This document shows, piece after piece, positions 22,766-36,500 of a DNA stretch of 64,000 nucleotides. The DNA is from Symsagittifera roscoffensis (lineage: Eukaryota > Xenacoelomorpha > Acoela > Convolutidae): positions 80,823,526 to 80,887,525 of the forward strand of contig NC_087064.1 of the NCBI RefSeq assembly GCF_963678635.1. Reading direction: 5' to 3'. Each line of letters opens with the position of its first letter. The first letter of the stretch is position 1. A program made the translations under genes and the position numbers. The notes beneath the pieces were generated by a model that did no database searches, was not told where the DNA came from, and worked only from the letters and a program-made list of their open reading frames with translations.

Positions 22766-24205
22766 AAACACTCAAGATATCCTGTGATTATTTGCAATTT
22801 TTTTTTGTTCCGAAAGTTTCTTTTTTACCAAAAATATTTCGGTGTACAAAATTGGATCAACCTTGTAAAACCTTTTAGAAGCTAGCAATTCCTTCCAAAT
22901 CAAAATTCCTCCATAAATATGAACAATTAACTTTTTTGGACAAGTAACTTTCATTTGGAACGCTTTCTGAGCCGAAACTGATCACTGTTTATTTGTTTGT
23001 TGCACATTGTGGGAAAAAAACGTTCCCATTAAACTGAAAAATTGGTTGGTTTCAAAAAAATTTTAAGATCAAAATTTATAATGAGAAATTTTTGTTGAAA
23101 AATTTTTCTAAGAAGCTTTAGGACTCGATTTTTTTCTGCAAGTAACTTCTTCTCCATCATTTTTTCAGTTACTTTTTTTCTGCAAGCAACTCAAAATCAA
23201 GCTTTTTCAGTCGTCATTCGAACAACAACTAAAAAATCCAAAAATTTTCCCAGTGTCAAGAAAGACCGGTTTGAAATTTTTGATTTTCGCCTAATTTTGA
23301 GCAAGTAAAGCGAGCGATCAGGCTTATTTATGCTTAACTTAAGCCGCTTACAATAAATGATTTAATTTATTTATGCTTAATTTAAGCCGTTTACAATAGT
23401 CATTACTTTCATTTTTACTCGAGTAAAGTTAGTTTTTGGAGTTTTTAACGCCATTTTGGGAGTTAAAAAAATCGAAAAAAAAATTTTGTGAAAATTTTTT
23501 AAATTTTTTTTCTTCAAAAACTGTTGTCCAGTTTGCCTATTTTTCTATGATTGTTGGATCTTTTTTCAAACCACCCAGAAAAAACAACATTAATTATTAA
23601 TTTGAAAAAAAACTTTCGAGTGGTTTTTTAGGACTGGTCGGAAAATTTTTGTGCTACATGCACGGTAACCGGCTATCCTTGTTAGAATCTGTTTTTACGT
23701 TTTGACGTACAATAATTTTTTTTCAAAGTCAGATCATGATACAAAAATATGTTAAATATTCGAAAATTGCATAAAAGACTAGCACTTGAATGCGGCCAGT
23801 AGACTATAACTTTTCAGCCTACTTTGAAATTACTCAGAGGAAGACTAAATTTCACTGACACGGCATCTGATTTGGAATCATCGGAGCGGGAATTCGATCA
23901 CCTGCGATGGCAATGATAGTGTTTGAAAACGATTTCTCCTTTGACCTCTAATAAATTCAAGTTTTCCATAGCCTGGCAAATATGCTTCAATGGTGGCGCC
24001 ATATTAAAATTCTAGTTGCAAAAAAAACGGCCTTGAGCCACGAAAATAAAACGCTCAGTAAAAAAACTGTCTGGAGAAATAATAGAAATATCCTTGCATA
24101 AGCAATAAAATTTTTTATAGATCCTCTGCGATTCATAGACGTTTTTGTCCCGAAGTAGAAACTTTGAAATCGATACAAGTGCTGTTTTTTAGTCTACCTG
24201 TAATT
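22766..24205. other. No gene recognised
   Basis: AT-rich flank of the array. A tandem echo (TTTATGCTTAACTTAAGCCG and a near copy) lies at 23327-23395. Nothing coding is supported. Confidence 0.45.
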
Positions 24206-24471
24206 AGCTGGCTGGAGGAGACCTTCGAAGCCCTGCCCGTCTGGCCTACCGTACCCACTCATCGTGGGCTCACGTGACCTCACCAGATTGGGCAGAGCCC
24301 AAAATAGTAACAACCCTGGAGTCAGACATACTGGTATGGACATGGAATGTAACAATGTTGTGGACATTTTTAGAAGCCAGATTAACCTGGTTATTGATCG
24401 ATTGTTTTCATATAATAGGATGCTGTGTTGTGCTCGCTTTGAAATTACAGATGAAGTTCAAGACTGATTGA
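24206..24471 (+). CDS. Coding-like GC-rich segment, possible exon, unassigned
   Basis: After a possible TAATTAG acceptor, about 265 bp with clearly higher G+C than the surroundings is open in two plus-strand frames at once. One frame contains two strongly hydrophobic stretches (ILVWTWNVTMLWTFLEA and WLLIDCFHIIGCCVVLALKL) and ends FKTD-stop at 24471. It would be the C-terminal, membrane-spanning end of a protein. The other reads VGSRDLTRLGRAQNSNN and ends EVQD-stop at 24467, and is more soluble in character. I cannot tell which, if either, is translated. No family is recognised. Confidence 0.3.
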
Positions 24472-24479
24472 TGTACACG

Positions 24480-27117
24480 GGATAAGAGGTCAAAATCATA
24501 CCCTTGTAAAACAACATCCCGGGTTCGTAATAAAACTGATTACGAATGAAAGAACTTCACAGTTTATGTTTCAATCACATATGCGCGCTGTTGGAAAAAT
24601 AACAAATTTATGGAGTAAAAAGGAAAATAAGGTACTATTTTATCCAGGAAACCAAATTCTTTTATTGGTCGTCGGAGATAAATAAATATGCAAGATGAAG
24701 GTAATTATCGATTATAAACCAGTTATAAAGGTGAGATGTAACTAGATAATCGTGGTGTGAGGGGTAGCAAAGAGGTATTAAACTGTAATTTAAAGCACAC
24801 CAGATTTTTAAACAGGTACACTGGTAGTTAACCTAACTATTTACCTAAAAAGGTTTTTTATCTGGAAGACGGCGAGGCCGCTTTTGTCATTTGCGAATAA
24901 TTACACATGAACTTGTAAATAATATCACGCAATACTTTTTTCCGATACGATTTTGTTTTTTAAAAGACATGAAAATGTAGTATATCTTATATTTGAGATA
25001 AACGCATTTCAGGGTGCTTAGATGTTTTTACTTGCTTCACAATCCATATTTGATACAGTTTATACCTAAATTCGCCCGCCATGGGCGTGGGTTAAATTTA
25101 TTCACATTTCGCGCCAGCACAAAATTGAAGATAAAGCTCAAGTTGTTGATCCAGAAAAAAATTAGAAAAAATATGGGCAAAGCGCGACATGAATTCAAAA
25201 CGAGGATTGAAAGACCTCAAGAGCTCCTCAGAGGAGAAGAGATTTCTTTCGATACTGCGATGAAGAAACGAATCGGGCCGCCGCCTTTTGGAAATGTCAG
25301 TTGATTCTCAAGGAAATATTTGGCGCCAAACTAATTTGGCGGCGGAACTCTGATTTTTTTGAAGTCTTCCTTTGACACCATACGTGGCTGGTAATTTTGT
25401 TCAAAACAACACTTATTTTGGTGGCGCATACGAGGCATTAGTTTATCTTTGTTCACTCCTAATTGATTACACACCTTAGTGGTTATATTTACACCGAATT
25501 GTTTCTTAAAAACTACCAGCTCCCTTGCCCAAATTCATTTACCATTATAGCCCCAGTTTCTCCTGTGTTTATTGGTATGCCCAAAAGCATTGTGCCGGAA
25601 AAAAGTTTGCAAACATTCAATAATTTCTATCGAGCTAAGTTAAGGTAAATAAACCACAAATGTTGGTGTGGGGCATTCCTTGATCACTATGCCCTGCTTC
25701 CTATTAGTTGTCAAAGCGGCCAGCAGACGGGAGGCGTAATATTAAGGAGATAGCAAATCTGCTTCAAAAGTAAGGTTGTCACAATTTGACCAGATAACAA
25801 AAAACACTTGAAAGGAATGAAAACTAAAAATATTATTAAACACGACGCTGTTCAATTGTAATGTAACAATAATTCAATTCTCCATAATAAAGTGATCATC
25901 AAAGAAGCGAAGCAATAAAAACGAATAATAGTTCCTTCAAATCTTTGATTATAAATGCTAACAAAGACAAACTACAATATTTTTTTAATTTTAAAAATAC
26001 TATATTATCTTTACGCCAGCTTTTGTCAAAAATGTTTTATTTTTTAGCTGAGTCAAATGCCAATTTTTGATTGGTTCTTTTTTAACATTATTTGTTACAG
26101 TGAATGAACAATGCTTAGCGCCAATACGCCAAACATGCATTTCAGTTTCATTTTCAGCGTTCAGGGACCGCCAGGTACAAGTGGAAGCTAATGTAATTTG
26201 GAGTCCCACTTTCAGATTGGGACACTGCGCTGCATGGTTACATAGAGTTCATTGTTACTTTTCTCTGTTTCCTTGAATATTCCAACAAACAGATATTCAA
26301 GGAAAAAAAAACTGCAATTAAATTAGGCTACCGGACACTTCATTGATTTTCACCCGGCTGTATAGAAAGGGTTGTTGGTTTCTCACTTCAGAAATAAACC
26401 ATTTCCAGTTCTGCAATTAGGAGTACCGGATCAATCTGTTAAATCTTCTTTAATATGCTTGAAAGTTTTTCAGGATTGTCTGCAGATCTAATGAATTAAA
26501 TGTTTTTGGAGATATTAGAGATTAGAGAACAAACCATGTCGGTTTTCATCAGCTTCATTTACAAGAAAAAAAAATAACCCACTCAAAAAGAAAATAGATC
26601 TTTTTATTTGCGATCAACAGTATTAGCAAGCACTGAGTGCCTGAACAAAATTTGAACAGAAAATATTTCACATCTAGCTGCTAAATTAGTCAATGAAAGA
26701 AACTTTCATCAAGAAAAAAATGAGCATGAAATAAAAAGTACATCAAAATGCACCTGAAAGTTTCCAATTCAAAATTTCCAAAAGATGCCTGGATGAAACA
26801 ATACAACGCGAGGAATGAGACTATTTGCAAGCTGTTGGGAAAACAACTTCAAAAGGAATGACTTTAAAAAAAATTTTTAAGCATGATTCAAACAAAAAAA
26901 AATAGGAAAATTCATTTCGAAAAAGTTCAAAAAAAGGCCGCAAGAATTCACAAAACTGCCTTGATCAGAACAAATCCCCGAATGTTTCGATTGATGTTTT
27001 TTCAATGCAGCAGTTAAATTGAAGCAATTGATGAAATTAAAAAAAAAATTCAATTTTTTTTGAGTTTTTTTGAAGTCCATCCACCCCATATGCACGCTAT
27101 GTAAAGTACAAACAGAA
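24480..27117. other. No gene assigned; two weak exon-like spots
   Basis: 25014-25304 holds a 96-codon plus frame, basic in composition and ending KKRIGPPPFGNVS, with no family match. 26099-26187 on the minus strand is a possible 89-bp exon (acceptor ACATTAG, donor GTAACA) of higher G+C content. Neither is strong enough for a gene call. Confidence 0.35.
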
Positions 27118-27580
27118 TAAAACTGCTCTTATCAGGGCAAAGCCCTGAATTTTTCGAGTGCCTTTTAAGGTCTATGGAGCAGTAATAAATCTTCCACCGA
27201 CACGCCATATAAAGTACTAAGTGATAGATTTCGCTCCAAGTAACAAATCAATCAAGACAAACAAGCTTCTTTCGACCAATTTGGAACATTTTTTAAGACG
27301 GATTAAATCTCCTCCTACTTGTTAGTAGCGCGAAATATATCGCGCGTTAATTGTCCCAAATTGGCCAAAATGGCAATCTTTAAACCGTCATAACTTAACA
27401 AAAAGGGATCACAGGTAAAATAATTTTTCAAATTTCAGCGCAGGACAATAATACCTTTCGAATGATTAAATTTTTTTTTGAAAAATGGCTAGGTAAAAAG
27501 TCGAAATTCGTCTGAAGAAAAAAAACTCACCCCGAGGCCAAAGATTCTGTTAATTTCGTTACGAAAGTCGGAAAAATGTG
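27118..27580 (-). mobile_element. Hairpin-ended element, copy 9
   Basis: Reverse orientation. AACTGCTCTTATCAGGGCAA and AGCCCTGAA (perfect inner stem GGGC-AAA-GCCC) come first, with the outer-stem partner GGAGCAGTAATAA at about 27177. Internal landmarks GCGCGTTAATTGTCC and GGGATCACAGG follow. The 5' hairpin TTTCGTTACGAAAGTCGG at about 27556-27573 is a perfect palindrome in its core. Confidence 0.7.
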
Positions 27581-27637
27581 GAGAAAAAAATACCCGAGTA
27601 CAAATGTTCCTTAATTTTCTTCATAAATAGTAGAAGC

Positions 27638-27985
27638 AACAAGACTTCTCGTATCAGGGCGAAGTTCTTAATGCCCCAACTGCTTTTCAAAGTCTTTGGA
27701 GCAGTGTTCTTTTTAAAAATTGATCAATTTGTTGAACAAAAGCGTATTTTGTATTAATTTTTCATACTGAAAAAAACATCCCCCCACGCTATGAAAAATA
27801 CGAAAAGATATATATTGCAAATAGATAAAAATAGACCAAAGACCATGCCTCAATCCATTTTGAAACGATTTCCAAGAAGGATTAAATTTCCGCTACCGCG
27901 TTAATAGCACGAAATATATCGCGCGTTAATTATCCCAAATTGGCCAAATTGAGACTCTTTAAACCCTCAAAACATTTTTTCTTCA
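27638..27985 (-). mobile_element. Hairpin-ended element, copy 10 (5'-truncated)
   Basis: ACAAGACTTCTCGTATCAGG marks the 3' end, immediately behind copy 9 in the same orientation. Internal landmarks run to AAACCCTCAAAAC near 27975; the 5' hairpin is absent. Confidence 0.55.
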
Positions 27986-28234
27986 GACTCATATACAAAA
28001 CATCGGTTATTCAGAATCACGATGACCTATTAAGTGCATAAAGAGAACAGATAAAGAGAGCACGGTCCTGTAATTTTTCTGTTTAGTTTTTGGTAAGAAT
28101 CAAAATTTATTTTCGAAATCTTCCAAACGCAATGTATATTGAGAAATAATTGATATAGTATCTTTTAACGCTCTATCTCGATCAACAAATTTCGCCTCAA
28201 TTGACTTGAGAATAGTTTCTGAGTTTTTCAGCTC

Positions 28235-28400
28235 ACATTATGTCTTAATAGCAAATGGGAAAATTAGCGAGACTCAATGACCCAAATTGGCCAATCTTCA
28301 AAACCCCATAAAATCATAAAAAGGTCACAAGTTAAGCTTGTTTTCGTTAATTTTAAAACGTTGTATTGAAATATTTCAGACAGCCTCAAAGTTTTCTCAA
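28235..28400 (-). mobile_element. Hairpin-ended element, internal fragment
   Basis: GACCCAAATTGGCCAATCTT, then AAACCCCATAAAATCATAAA and GGTCACAAG match the middle of the family in reverse orientation. Confidence 0.4.
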
Positions 28401-28751
28401 AAACGACTCTTTGATATTTGAAAGTAGAAAATACAGAGCATACATTTTCGGAACATTAAACAAAGTATTTTCAAGATGTGATTCCTTAAATGATGAAAGC
28501 AAACACTATCAACTTTTTTTATTAGCCGTCCTGAATTTTAACATCTGAGCTACTCTAGTACTCTTTGAAAACACTAGAAAAACATGCTGGTCGTCGTTTT
28601 GTATTCACGGTCATTTGTTCTATTACGGTCCTTCAGGAAAGTGATAGCGTTGTAAAACACCAAAACACAACATCGAAGAAAAATAATGAGTTATATAACT
28701 TTGTGATTCACTGTTACGCTGTGTCTCAATACAAACAATTTGAAAAAAATT

Positions 28752-28830
28752 ACACAAGATTGTTCGTATAGCAAGGTAAAGCCCTGAATATTCCGACTGC
28801 ACTTTCAGGCCAATTAAATTGTCTAAGATT
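28752..28830 (-). mobile_element. Hairpin-ended element, 3' end only
   Basis: ACAAGATTGTTCGTATAGCA, AGGTAAAGCCCTGAATATTC and CGACTGCAC reproduce the 3' signature in reverse. The rest of the element is not recognisable. Confidence 0.5.
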
Positions 28831-31639
28831 GGAAAAATGATAAAATCAACAAAAAAAAACATTTTTTTCACTTCTTTCTGCGTGTTATTCCTTTAAGCGT
28901 TATGTTAATTACAAAGAAATGCATTTAGCGTTTCGTATTCTTATAATATGACCAAATGATTTGCCGTAATTCAGTTTGTATCAGTGCAAAATTGTCCGTC
29001 AAAAAAGCAAGGCTGAGAAGTTGGTAATTGACTAAATAAAAAATAGCCACCAAAAACATATGTTCGGTCACTTCCTCTACAAGTTGGAACAACAAAGAAA
29101 ACCAAAAATTATTCATTTTACCAACTCAACATGCAAATGGTTTTCTATCTCAACTCCATTTTTCCACTCTCAAAATTCACCTTTAATCTGTAAAAAAGCG
29201 AAAAAATTTATCACTAGCATCCCACAAATCTGTCCAAAAAAAGAAAACAACCTTTGTCTACAGAAATTGAGTTTCAGCTGTTTGACTTTTACTAATTCAT
29301 GATCTGTTCTTAAATTTTAAACAATTTTCTTTGAGCTCAAAAATAGGAATTAAAGAGTTTGTCAAAAATTAATTCAATTGAGTTTGTCAATATATTAATC
29401 AATAACTTCGATATAAATATTTTATCCTATAGTTGTATTTAGCGGAGCTCACAGTGCGACGGAACAAAAAGCACGAATACAGTTTTCCACAAAAAATTTG
29501 ACACCAAAATGATTTCGATGAAAAAAGTACACTTAAGGATTCGTGTTAATCTCTTTCAACTGATCTAACTCTTTCAAGTGATACAACTTGAAACAAAAAA
29601 GTTGGATATTTTTGGAAAAAAATCTCGGTGTAGAAAAGTAACAATAAAACATTCTGAAGTGATTGTTAACTTTATTAAGAAAAGAAATTTGTCCAAACCA
29701 TTCATTTGCCTGGTAGTCATAAAGCAAACTTTTTTGAGGTTTTCCAGAACTTATGCTATTTTCAAAGTTTCTTGGTCTATATATCTTCTAACCACGGTAA
29801 AAACAATAGTTTTGGCGCTGCGAACACATCTGTTTCAACGCAAATATTTATTTTTTTTTTGCAATTTAGGCTTTATTGGCAGTTAAGTATCACACTAATA
29901 ATTTTTTAAACCATGTGGAACCTGATCCGAAATTAGACTAAGAAGTTGCACGAATCTATCCGGCCGAAAATAAGATAGCGTGACGAGCAGACGGTGTACC
30001 TTATCTGAAATTACTCTATGAGTTAGACATCCGTCCCAACTCACATGGGGCAAAATAAAAAAATTTTGAACTTTTTTTTTCATTTTGAACGCTCTATGAC
30101 TTCAATAAACTAACTAAGAGTTATACAAACACGGACTTACAAGAACAGTTAAGCAAAAACGCAAAATCATTAAATCATTTAATTACGATAGCACAGGAAA
30201 AGAATTACTATTTACAGTTTAACTATGTTTTAAAAAAATTGAACAGCGGAAGAAAACAGGAAATAAGTGATAATTGTAATAAACCCATAAGTTTTGAAAT
30301 TATTGATGTATTTGATGAAAAATCAAGACTTAGTTTTTTTGAATACAGAACTGAAAAAAAATGATTTCAACTCACTAAATTTATTCATTTGGAGAGAAAA
30401 ACTTGAATTGTGGTGCGTTGAAGGTACTCGGAATTAAAAAAACGCAATGATTTCCATTTGTATAAAGCTTAACAAAGAAACTTTTAAATTAACGGAACAG
30501 CTCTTGCTGTTTTTTTTTTCGAATGAAAAGAATAAACCAGAAAAATTCTAGACATCACAACAAAGATTTCATCGTGTCAAAATTGTTCAACCATTGTGAT
30601 TTGGAACACAATAACTTTTTCTTAATCTATATATTTCGCAAAATGTTTCACCACCAAAGTGATCATGCTTATTGGCTCATTTGAAAACTTCATTTGTATA
30701 AGCTTTCAAAAAAATCCTAAATTCAGAAAAGCTCCTTTGACAAATTAAACGCAAGTGGAAAAATCACTTGTAAAAAAAACGATTTGCTGATAAATGCGCG
30801 TTTCTTTTCTGTTGGTAAATCATTATGTAAATTTCTAAAGTTTTGCTATTATTTTTCGACTGACTTGGGAAATGAAAATGAAATTTTACGGGAAAAAATC
30901 ATTAACCTCTTTTCTCAGAAGTAAAGTAGACCAATTTTCATGAATCTTCTTTGTCAGCTGCAACAATTTTTTCAATTCAAGTTAGGAGCCATCATACAAA
31001 ACTGTATGAAAACAAGGATAGCCGGTGTTGCAAAACAGCATGCTCCGGCAATATTAATGAAAAAACGACAAAAATTTTTTGCTTTCGCTTTAGGGTTGTC
31101 TTTTTTGTGCTTGGTGTACTGGGAGATCTATACAAACGCGTAGAAAGACAGTTAGATAGACATAATGCACGGCAATTATGTTGCAGAAACTAAAATCCAA
31201 CTGACTTTTTTTTTTCGAAATTTTCAATATTTCGCCATTTTTTCTGATTTTTTCCCTTTTTTTGCACAATAAGTTTATGATCATTCTACAAAATTTTTTT
31301 TTCGGGGAAGCCATTTTATTTTTTGAAATCAATTTTCTGTGAACTATAAAATCGCTACTTCAATGAGACCTTATATCTAATTTCGAGGAGGTCATATACT
31401 TTCTCGAAATTAGACTAAAACTTAGAGAAGTTTGAAACCAATTTCGTCAAAAATTGTTAGTGTTATTCAAATTACAATTAAAAAGGCATCAACATATTAT
31501 ATCATTCAACCCATTCTGGTGATTAATTTTGGTTTGGATGGCTAGAACTCTTTCCGCCAAGGAAAATTATCAATTTTTCCTGAAAGTTTTTTATATGGCA
31601 ATTATCACACAAAAGGTAGCATCAAATTATTATCTTCAC
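28831..31639. other. No gene recognised
   Basis: Long AT-rich stretch. Several open frames of 60-100 codons on both strands lack motifs and overlap one another. Confidence 0.4.
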
Positions 31640-31806
31640 GGCTGCTTCATTTCAACTAATGTCAGCAATTGCAAGCGTGAGGGTCGAATATCAACCGGAA
31701 AATCAATTGGTAACTCATTATATAACAGTGTGTCTCAGTTAGAGCTTAAGGCAGCAGCGAGAGTAATTCGTCTATCAAACTTGCTATTACAATTTCAACA
31801 TACCTA
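31640..31806 (+). pseudogene. BEL/Pao-like pol, RNase H fragment
   Basis: The end of a 92-codon frame (31529-31807) reads ISTGKSIGNSLYNS, then VSQLELKAAARVIRLSNLLL. This fits the BEL/Pao RNase H region, where a GKS..P..T/S(I)P(R)LEL(Q/K)AA..A.RL block is typical. It stops at TAA after QFQHT. It lies on the same strand as, and upstream of, the integrase remains at 32830-33420, consistent with the pol order RNase H then integrase. Sequence between them is too eroded to read. The family is an inference from one motif. Confidence 0.45.
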
Positions 31807-32829
31807 ACTTTGAACGTGACGGGCACATGTAGTCAGAGAGTCAACTTATATTTCACAGGCTTAGTCGAAGAAAAAACAAAAAAGTTCTGTTGCTTATCGT
31901 CTCGGCGAAATAAGCGCTACGCAAAGAGACGATACTTAGTACCATGTACCGACTGATTTGAAGCCTTCTGATCAGATTACTAGTAGTGTGAAAACCAGCG
32001 ACGTGGAATCAAAATGTTTAACGGTCTCATCGTTTTTGGAGTTACAAATGTCTTAATGGCCAGTGAACTCTTCCGTACCAGATTCTATCAATATTACTAT
32101 GATTGCCCTATTGCATTTTTAAAAATGGTATAGTCTTTGACATCAATCGTGAATTATCACGGCGCAAACTTTTGCGCTTAATTGCCGCAAGGTTCAGTTT
32201 TTGTGCAAAATTGAAAACATCGCGGATAAACAACAAAAACTGCGATGACAAATATCGACCATACGACGACATTCAACAAGCGAACATAAAAAACGTACCC
32301 GAAAATACATCAGGATGACAAAAGAGCAGTTCATCCATCAGTGATACTGTATCTAAAGCCCGCGCACCAAATTTGCTTGCATTGAATTCAAGAAATTGTT
32401 AAGCAGTCTGTGCTGTAGCGCTAACAAATCGTTGCGAAACGAGAAGCTCACCAATCAATCGATCAATTTGCTTTCTGAGTTGACGAAATGAACGAGATAA
32501 CTTCCACCTTGTCATGGTGCCAAAACCGCTATAGTGATGCAAAAAAAAAATCAATTTTTTCACACTCATGAATTTTGGAGAAGACTTTTCCTTTCCATTT
32601 CAATAACAAAACAGAAAAGTAAAATATTGTGAGATATTTCTACCTGCGTCGCAAACCAAGCTATATATCTCAACAGCTGTGGAGATCTGACCCTTGATTG
32701 ACTAATCAATTCAATAAGTCAGCCTACAGCAAAACGCGTAATACAGAAATTTTAACCAGCGACAAGGGAGAAAACAAGCAAGACAAAAACAAATTCCAAT
32801 TAAAATGAAAGACCAATAACCAAAGATTT

Positions 32830-33420
32830 TTAATTGCACCAAACGGCCCTCAATTTACTGGGATTCGGGAACGATTGAGAGACATTACTAGGAGAGTTTT
32901 TCTCTTCATTTTTGCATCACGAAAGCTCACCGTAGCTGTTCTTAGACCAAATCAACAGAAACCAAAAAGATATTGAATTCGAGAACTTTGAAATTATAAC
33001 AAAACAACCGACAGAAGATCAACATCGAATCAGTTTCTTAATCATTCAACATTCAGCAGCATTACTAAAGGATTATTTGACAACAGATGTCGCTGACATA
33101 CAAACATTGGACCAAAAATCTGTCGATTACCTGATTTAACTAATAAAAAGCACCAAATGGAACAAAATCAGACATCACTCAGCTATAACGTGAAGATATA
33201 GTGTGGTTATTGAAGGACCTCATGCCACGGTATTTGGTCAATTGTACAAGTCATAGGGTAAAACCACGGAACAGATGATACAACACAAATGAGACGTTTT
33301 GAAGTCAGTGATAAAAGCCTACAGCACGTTCAATTACCCGCTAGAGCGTTTCATGGAGTCACTTTTTTGCACAACATAATTCATCGCCGTCTTTGGACAA
33401 TCCAGTGCCCCGAGATTATA
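32830..33420 (+). pseudogene. BEL/Pao-like integrase C-terminal region, degenerate
   Basis: At 32836 the frame reads APNGPQFTGIRERLRDITRR, the degraded form of the BEL/Pao integrase block (N)PP-x-GPHF-GG-x-WERL(V/I)R. About 320 bp later come KWNK and then REDIVWLLKDLMPRYL (about 33155-33240), the distal (D)DxVWLLEDxTPRG block. KAYSTFNYPLERF (about 33315-33350) is the final TxYGTFxRP-like block. Stops and frame changes lie between them. The three blocks in the right order and on one strand make the family call good, although the protein is long dead. Confidence 0.6.
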
Positions 33421-33520
33421 ATGCGAAGCAACTAATTTTCCGAAAGTTTTAGGTCAAAAGTCACCGTAATCAAGCTTTTGTAACCTCTCCAAAAAAGGTT
33501 TCTCGAAGTAAACTAGTACT

Positions 33521-36500
33521 AAGAGACAGCTTTTCATGCAAAATTGTAAGTCAAACACAAAATATTATAAGAACATTATGAGTCATTTGTGTGAGTACAA
33601 CTATGGCAAGTTTGTTGGTTTCATAGTAAGTCAACAGCAAAAGTTTCTCCGCAAAATTTGTTCTTTTTCTTCAACTTTCAACAAAAAACAACGGCGAGAT
33701 TTGACGTAGTTTTACTGATCTTTTCAAACAAACTACTACAAAAAGCAGCTTTGCTGAGACTTAGTGAAACTTAAACACAAAACTTGTGCTTTGAGAAAAA
33801 AAAATAAATTACAACGAAACTACAAAAATCACTGCATCTTATAATAAATTGAACGCTACTTTAAAAGACCTTATAAACAAACTACTACAAAAAGCAGCTT
33901 TGCTGAGACTTGGTGAAACTTAAACACAAAACTTGTGCTTTGAGAAAATAAAATAAATTACAACGAAACTACAAAAATCACTGCATCTTATAATAAATTG
34001 AACGCTACTTTAAAAGAGGTAATCAAAATACCATTATCTTGAATCTATCTGCTTGGGTAAAAAAAGAAACCCTTTTTTTCAGCTCATATGAAGCAACCAT
34101 TTGTTTCAAAGTTCTGACTCTTGTGGTTGTAGATGTAAAAATGATAACTTCAACCAGTGCTCATCTATTCTTTCCCATAGGCCAGTCGCCAAAATTTTCT
34201 TTGTCTTTTCTTTTGATGCTATTTTTGAAACTATCTGACTTGTTATCATAGCGAAAATTAGTCTTGCTACATAAAGACATGCTCTCTTTTTTCTTCGTAA
34301 AGAAACCAGGCTTTTTTATTTCCTGCTCTTTACGGGTGTTGTAACACGTTCAAGCAAAAATTTTAAAATTTGCATCTGCCTTAAAAGCAGTATTTTTTGT
34401 TAAGTTATTCCAAATAGGCTCGCATGTTTCGCTGGATGCAATCGAATAAACTTATCAAGCAAAAATTAGGTAAAGAGAAAATGTGTCCAATTCCAGTTCT
34501 TCAAAACTAATTACATCCCAAAGTTCATCAAAGAAGTTCTCCAAGCTTAATGGTTCATTCCAACACTTCCCGCTCAAACATGTCCGTCTCAATCTTTTTC
34601 AACTTTTTGAATCGTTTTGTGATATTTTCTTTGTTCAGAGCCTCGTTTTAATGACAAGTAAGCTCTCCCTTACTAGATTCTATCAATAAAATTATGGTTG
34701 CCACAGTGCTTACATCAGAACTGCTTTTTTCAATTTTTCCAATTTTTTGATAACAATCTCTTCTAATCGTGGCGCAACCTTTCGTTCAACATCACTGCAT
34801 TGTTCAGTTTCTCCAGCGAAATGAAAAACGTGCGGGCCAGCAACCAAGACTTTCGTCAACGACAAACAACGAACTGAGCGACAACAATCAACTACCACAC
34901 ATACAAAACGTGCACAAAATCATATCGTGATATCAATACAACAGATCATCTATCAGTGAGACTGTATCTAAAGCCCGCACGCCATATATGCATGCATTGA
35001 GGACAAGGAAAAGTCAAATTAACTGTGCTGCAGCACTACCAAATCGTTGGGACACGACAAGCTCTCCAATCCGTTGGTAGCCACTGCTTTCTGAGTTGAT
35101 AAATTGAATGAGACAAACTCCAGCTTTTTCTGGTACCATTACAACTAATGTGTCACCCCATTAAAAATAACCTTTTCCAGTTCATAAATTTTGGCCCATT
35201 CATAAAAACGGTCATGATTCGACTACCAATTCATTAATCAATGCAATAAGTCGGCTTACATCAAAAAGGAAAACCCAAAAAATATTTTAGGGCTTCCAAA
35301 TGACTAAGCGACGCCCTGCATTTGGTTGATAATAGAGCCTGCTTAATAATGAAGCTACAACGAAAAACAATCAACGAGTTTTTGAATACAAAAAACGGCC
35401 TTCATGTGTATAGGACTTGTGGATACTTGATTCAAATTACCAAGAGAGCAATCCTTATCATTTTCGAATCACGAAAGCTCACCCTTGGGTTTTGTAGACA
35501 ACAACAGAAACCGAAATGATATCGATATCGAGAGCCTTGAGAATTGTGAAGTACTACCCAGAAAATCACTAACCCTGACAAAAAAATACATTTCTTATTC
35601 AACGACCATTCAGCGCATTGCAGCAGGAATATTTGACGTCAGCATGTCACTGAAACAAATGTAAGGACCGAAAATCTATAAATGATGAGCCACCCATGAA
35701 AACAATTGAAGAAAGAATACCTATCTTCACTATTTGAGAGCACCAAGTGGAAGTAAAGGCAAACACCTCTAAATTACGAAAAAACAGTGTGGTTATTCGA
35801 GGACCTCACCCTGAGATGTTTAGCCGAATAGATGTGAAAGATTGTAAAATTTGTTTGACACGATTTGGTGAAAGTGATAAGAACCTATGACACGTTCAAT
35901 TGGCCAGCCAAAGCAAATGTTTAAGCAATTTTTTCAAATCGTGCAATCTAGTTTTCGCCGTTTTTGGATAATCCGGAGTCCTGGCAACTCTCTGAAAAGC
36001 AACTATTTTCTCCGAATGATGTAAATCAAAAGTAACTGTAATCAAGCCTCTGTAACCATTCTGATAAAATCCTGCTCGCTAGAAAAAACTAAAAATTAAA
36101 ATTTTTTCGTAGAAGCAATGTTTTGATGTAAAGTAATAGGTCAATTACATGCTTTCATTCAATTTGTGTCGTCAACACTCGAATCGAACAATTAAATACA
36201 CCACAGCCAAAAAAAATTAAACTGTTTTTAGCTTCTTCAGCCGTTTTCCTAAAGCTAATGAATGGGGAAAATTTCAAAAACCTGAATTCAATACCGATTT
36301 GTTTTTTATCTTTCTAACAAAACCTGTCTGAAAAAAATGCACGATTTTGATTTATATGGGCTGACTACATCACTTCGAACAATTTGCATGAAAAAGATAC
36401 TTAACGAAATACATGCGTTTGACAAGCTCCACGTATGACAAGCTTTTTAGTTGCTAACATATGACAAGCTCCCAACCAACATCCAACCTTCAATACATCA

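Noticed and set aside
25014-25304. 96-codon frame ending GPPPFGNVS
   Set aside because: No motif, no convincing start context, no neighbouring exon.
26099-26187. Possible exon on the minus strand with two cysteines, or a signal-peptide start MKLKCMFGVLALSI
   Set aside because: Two frames compete, the donor GTAACA is weak, and there is no partner exon.
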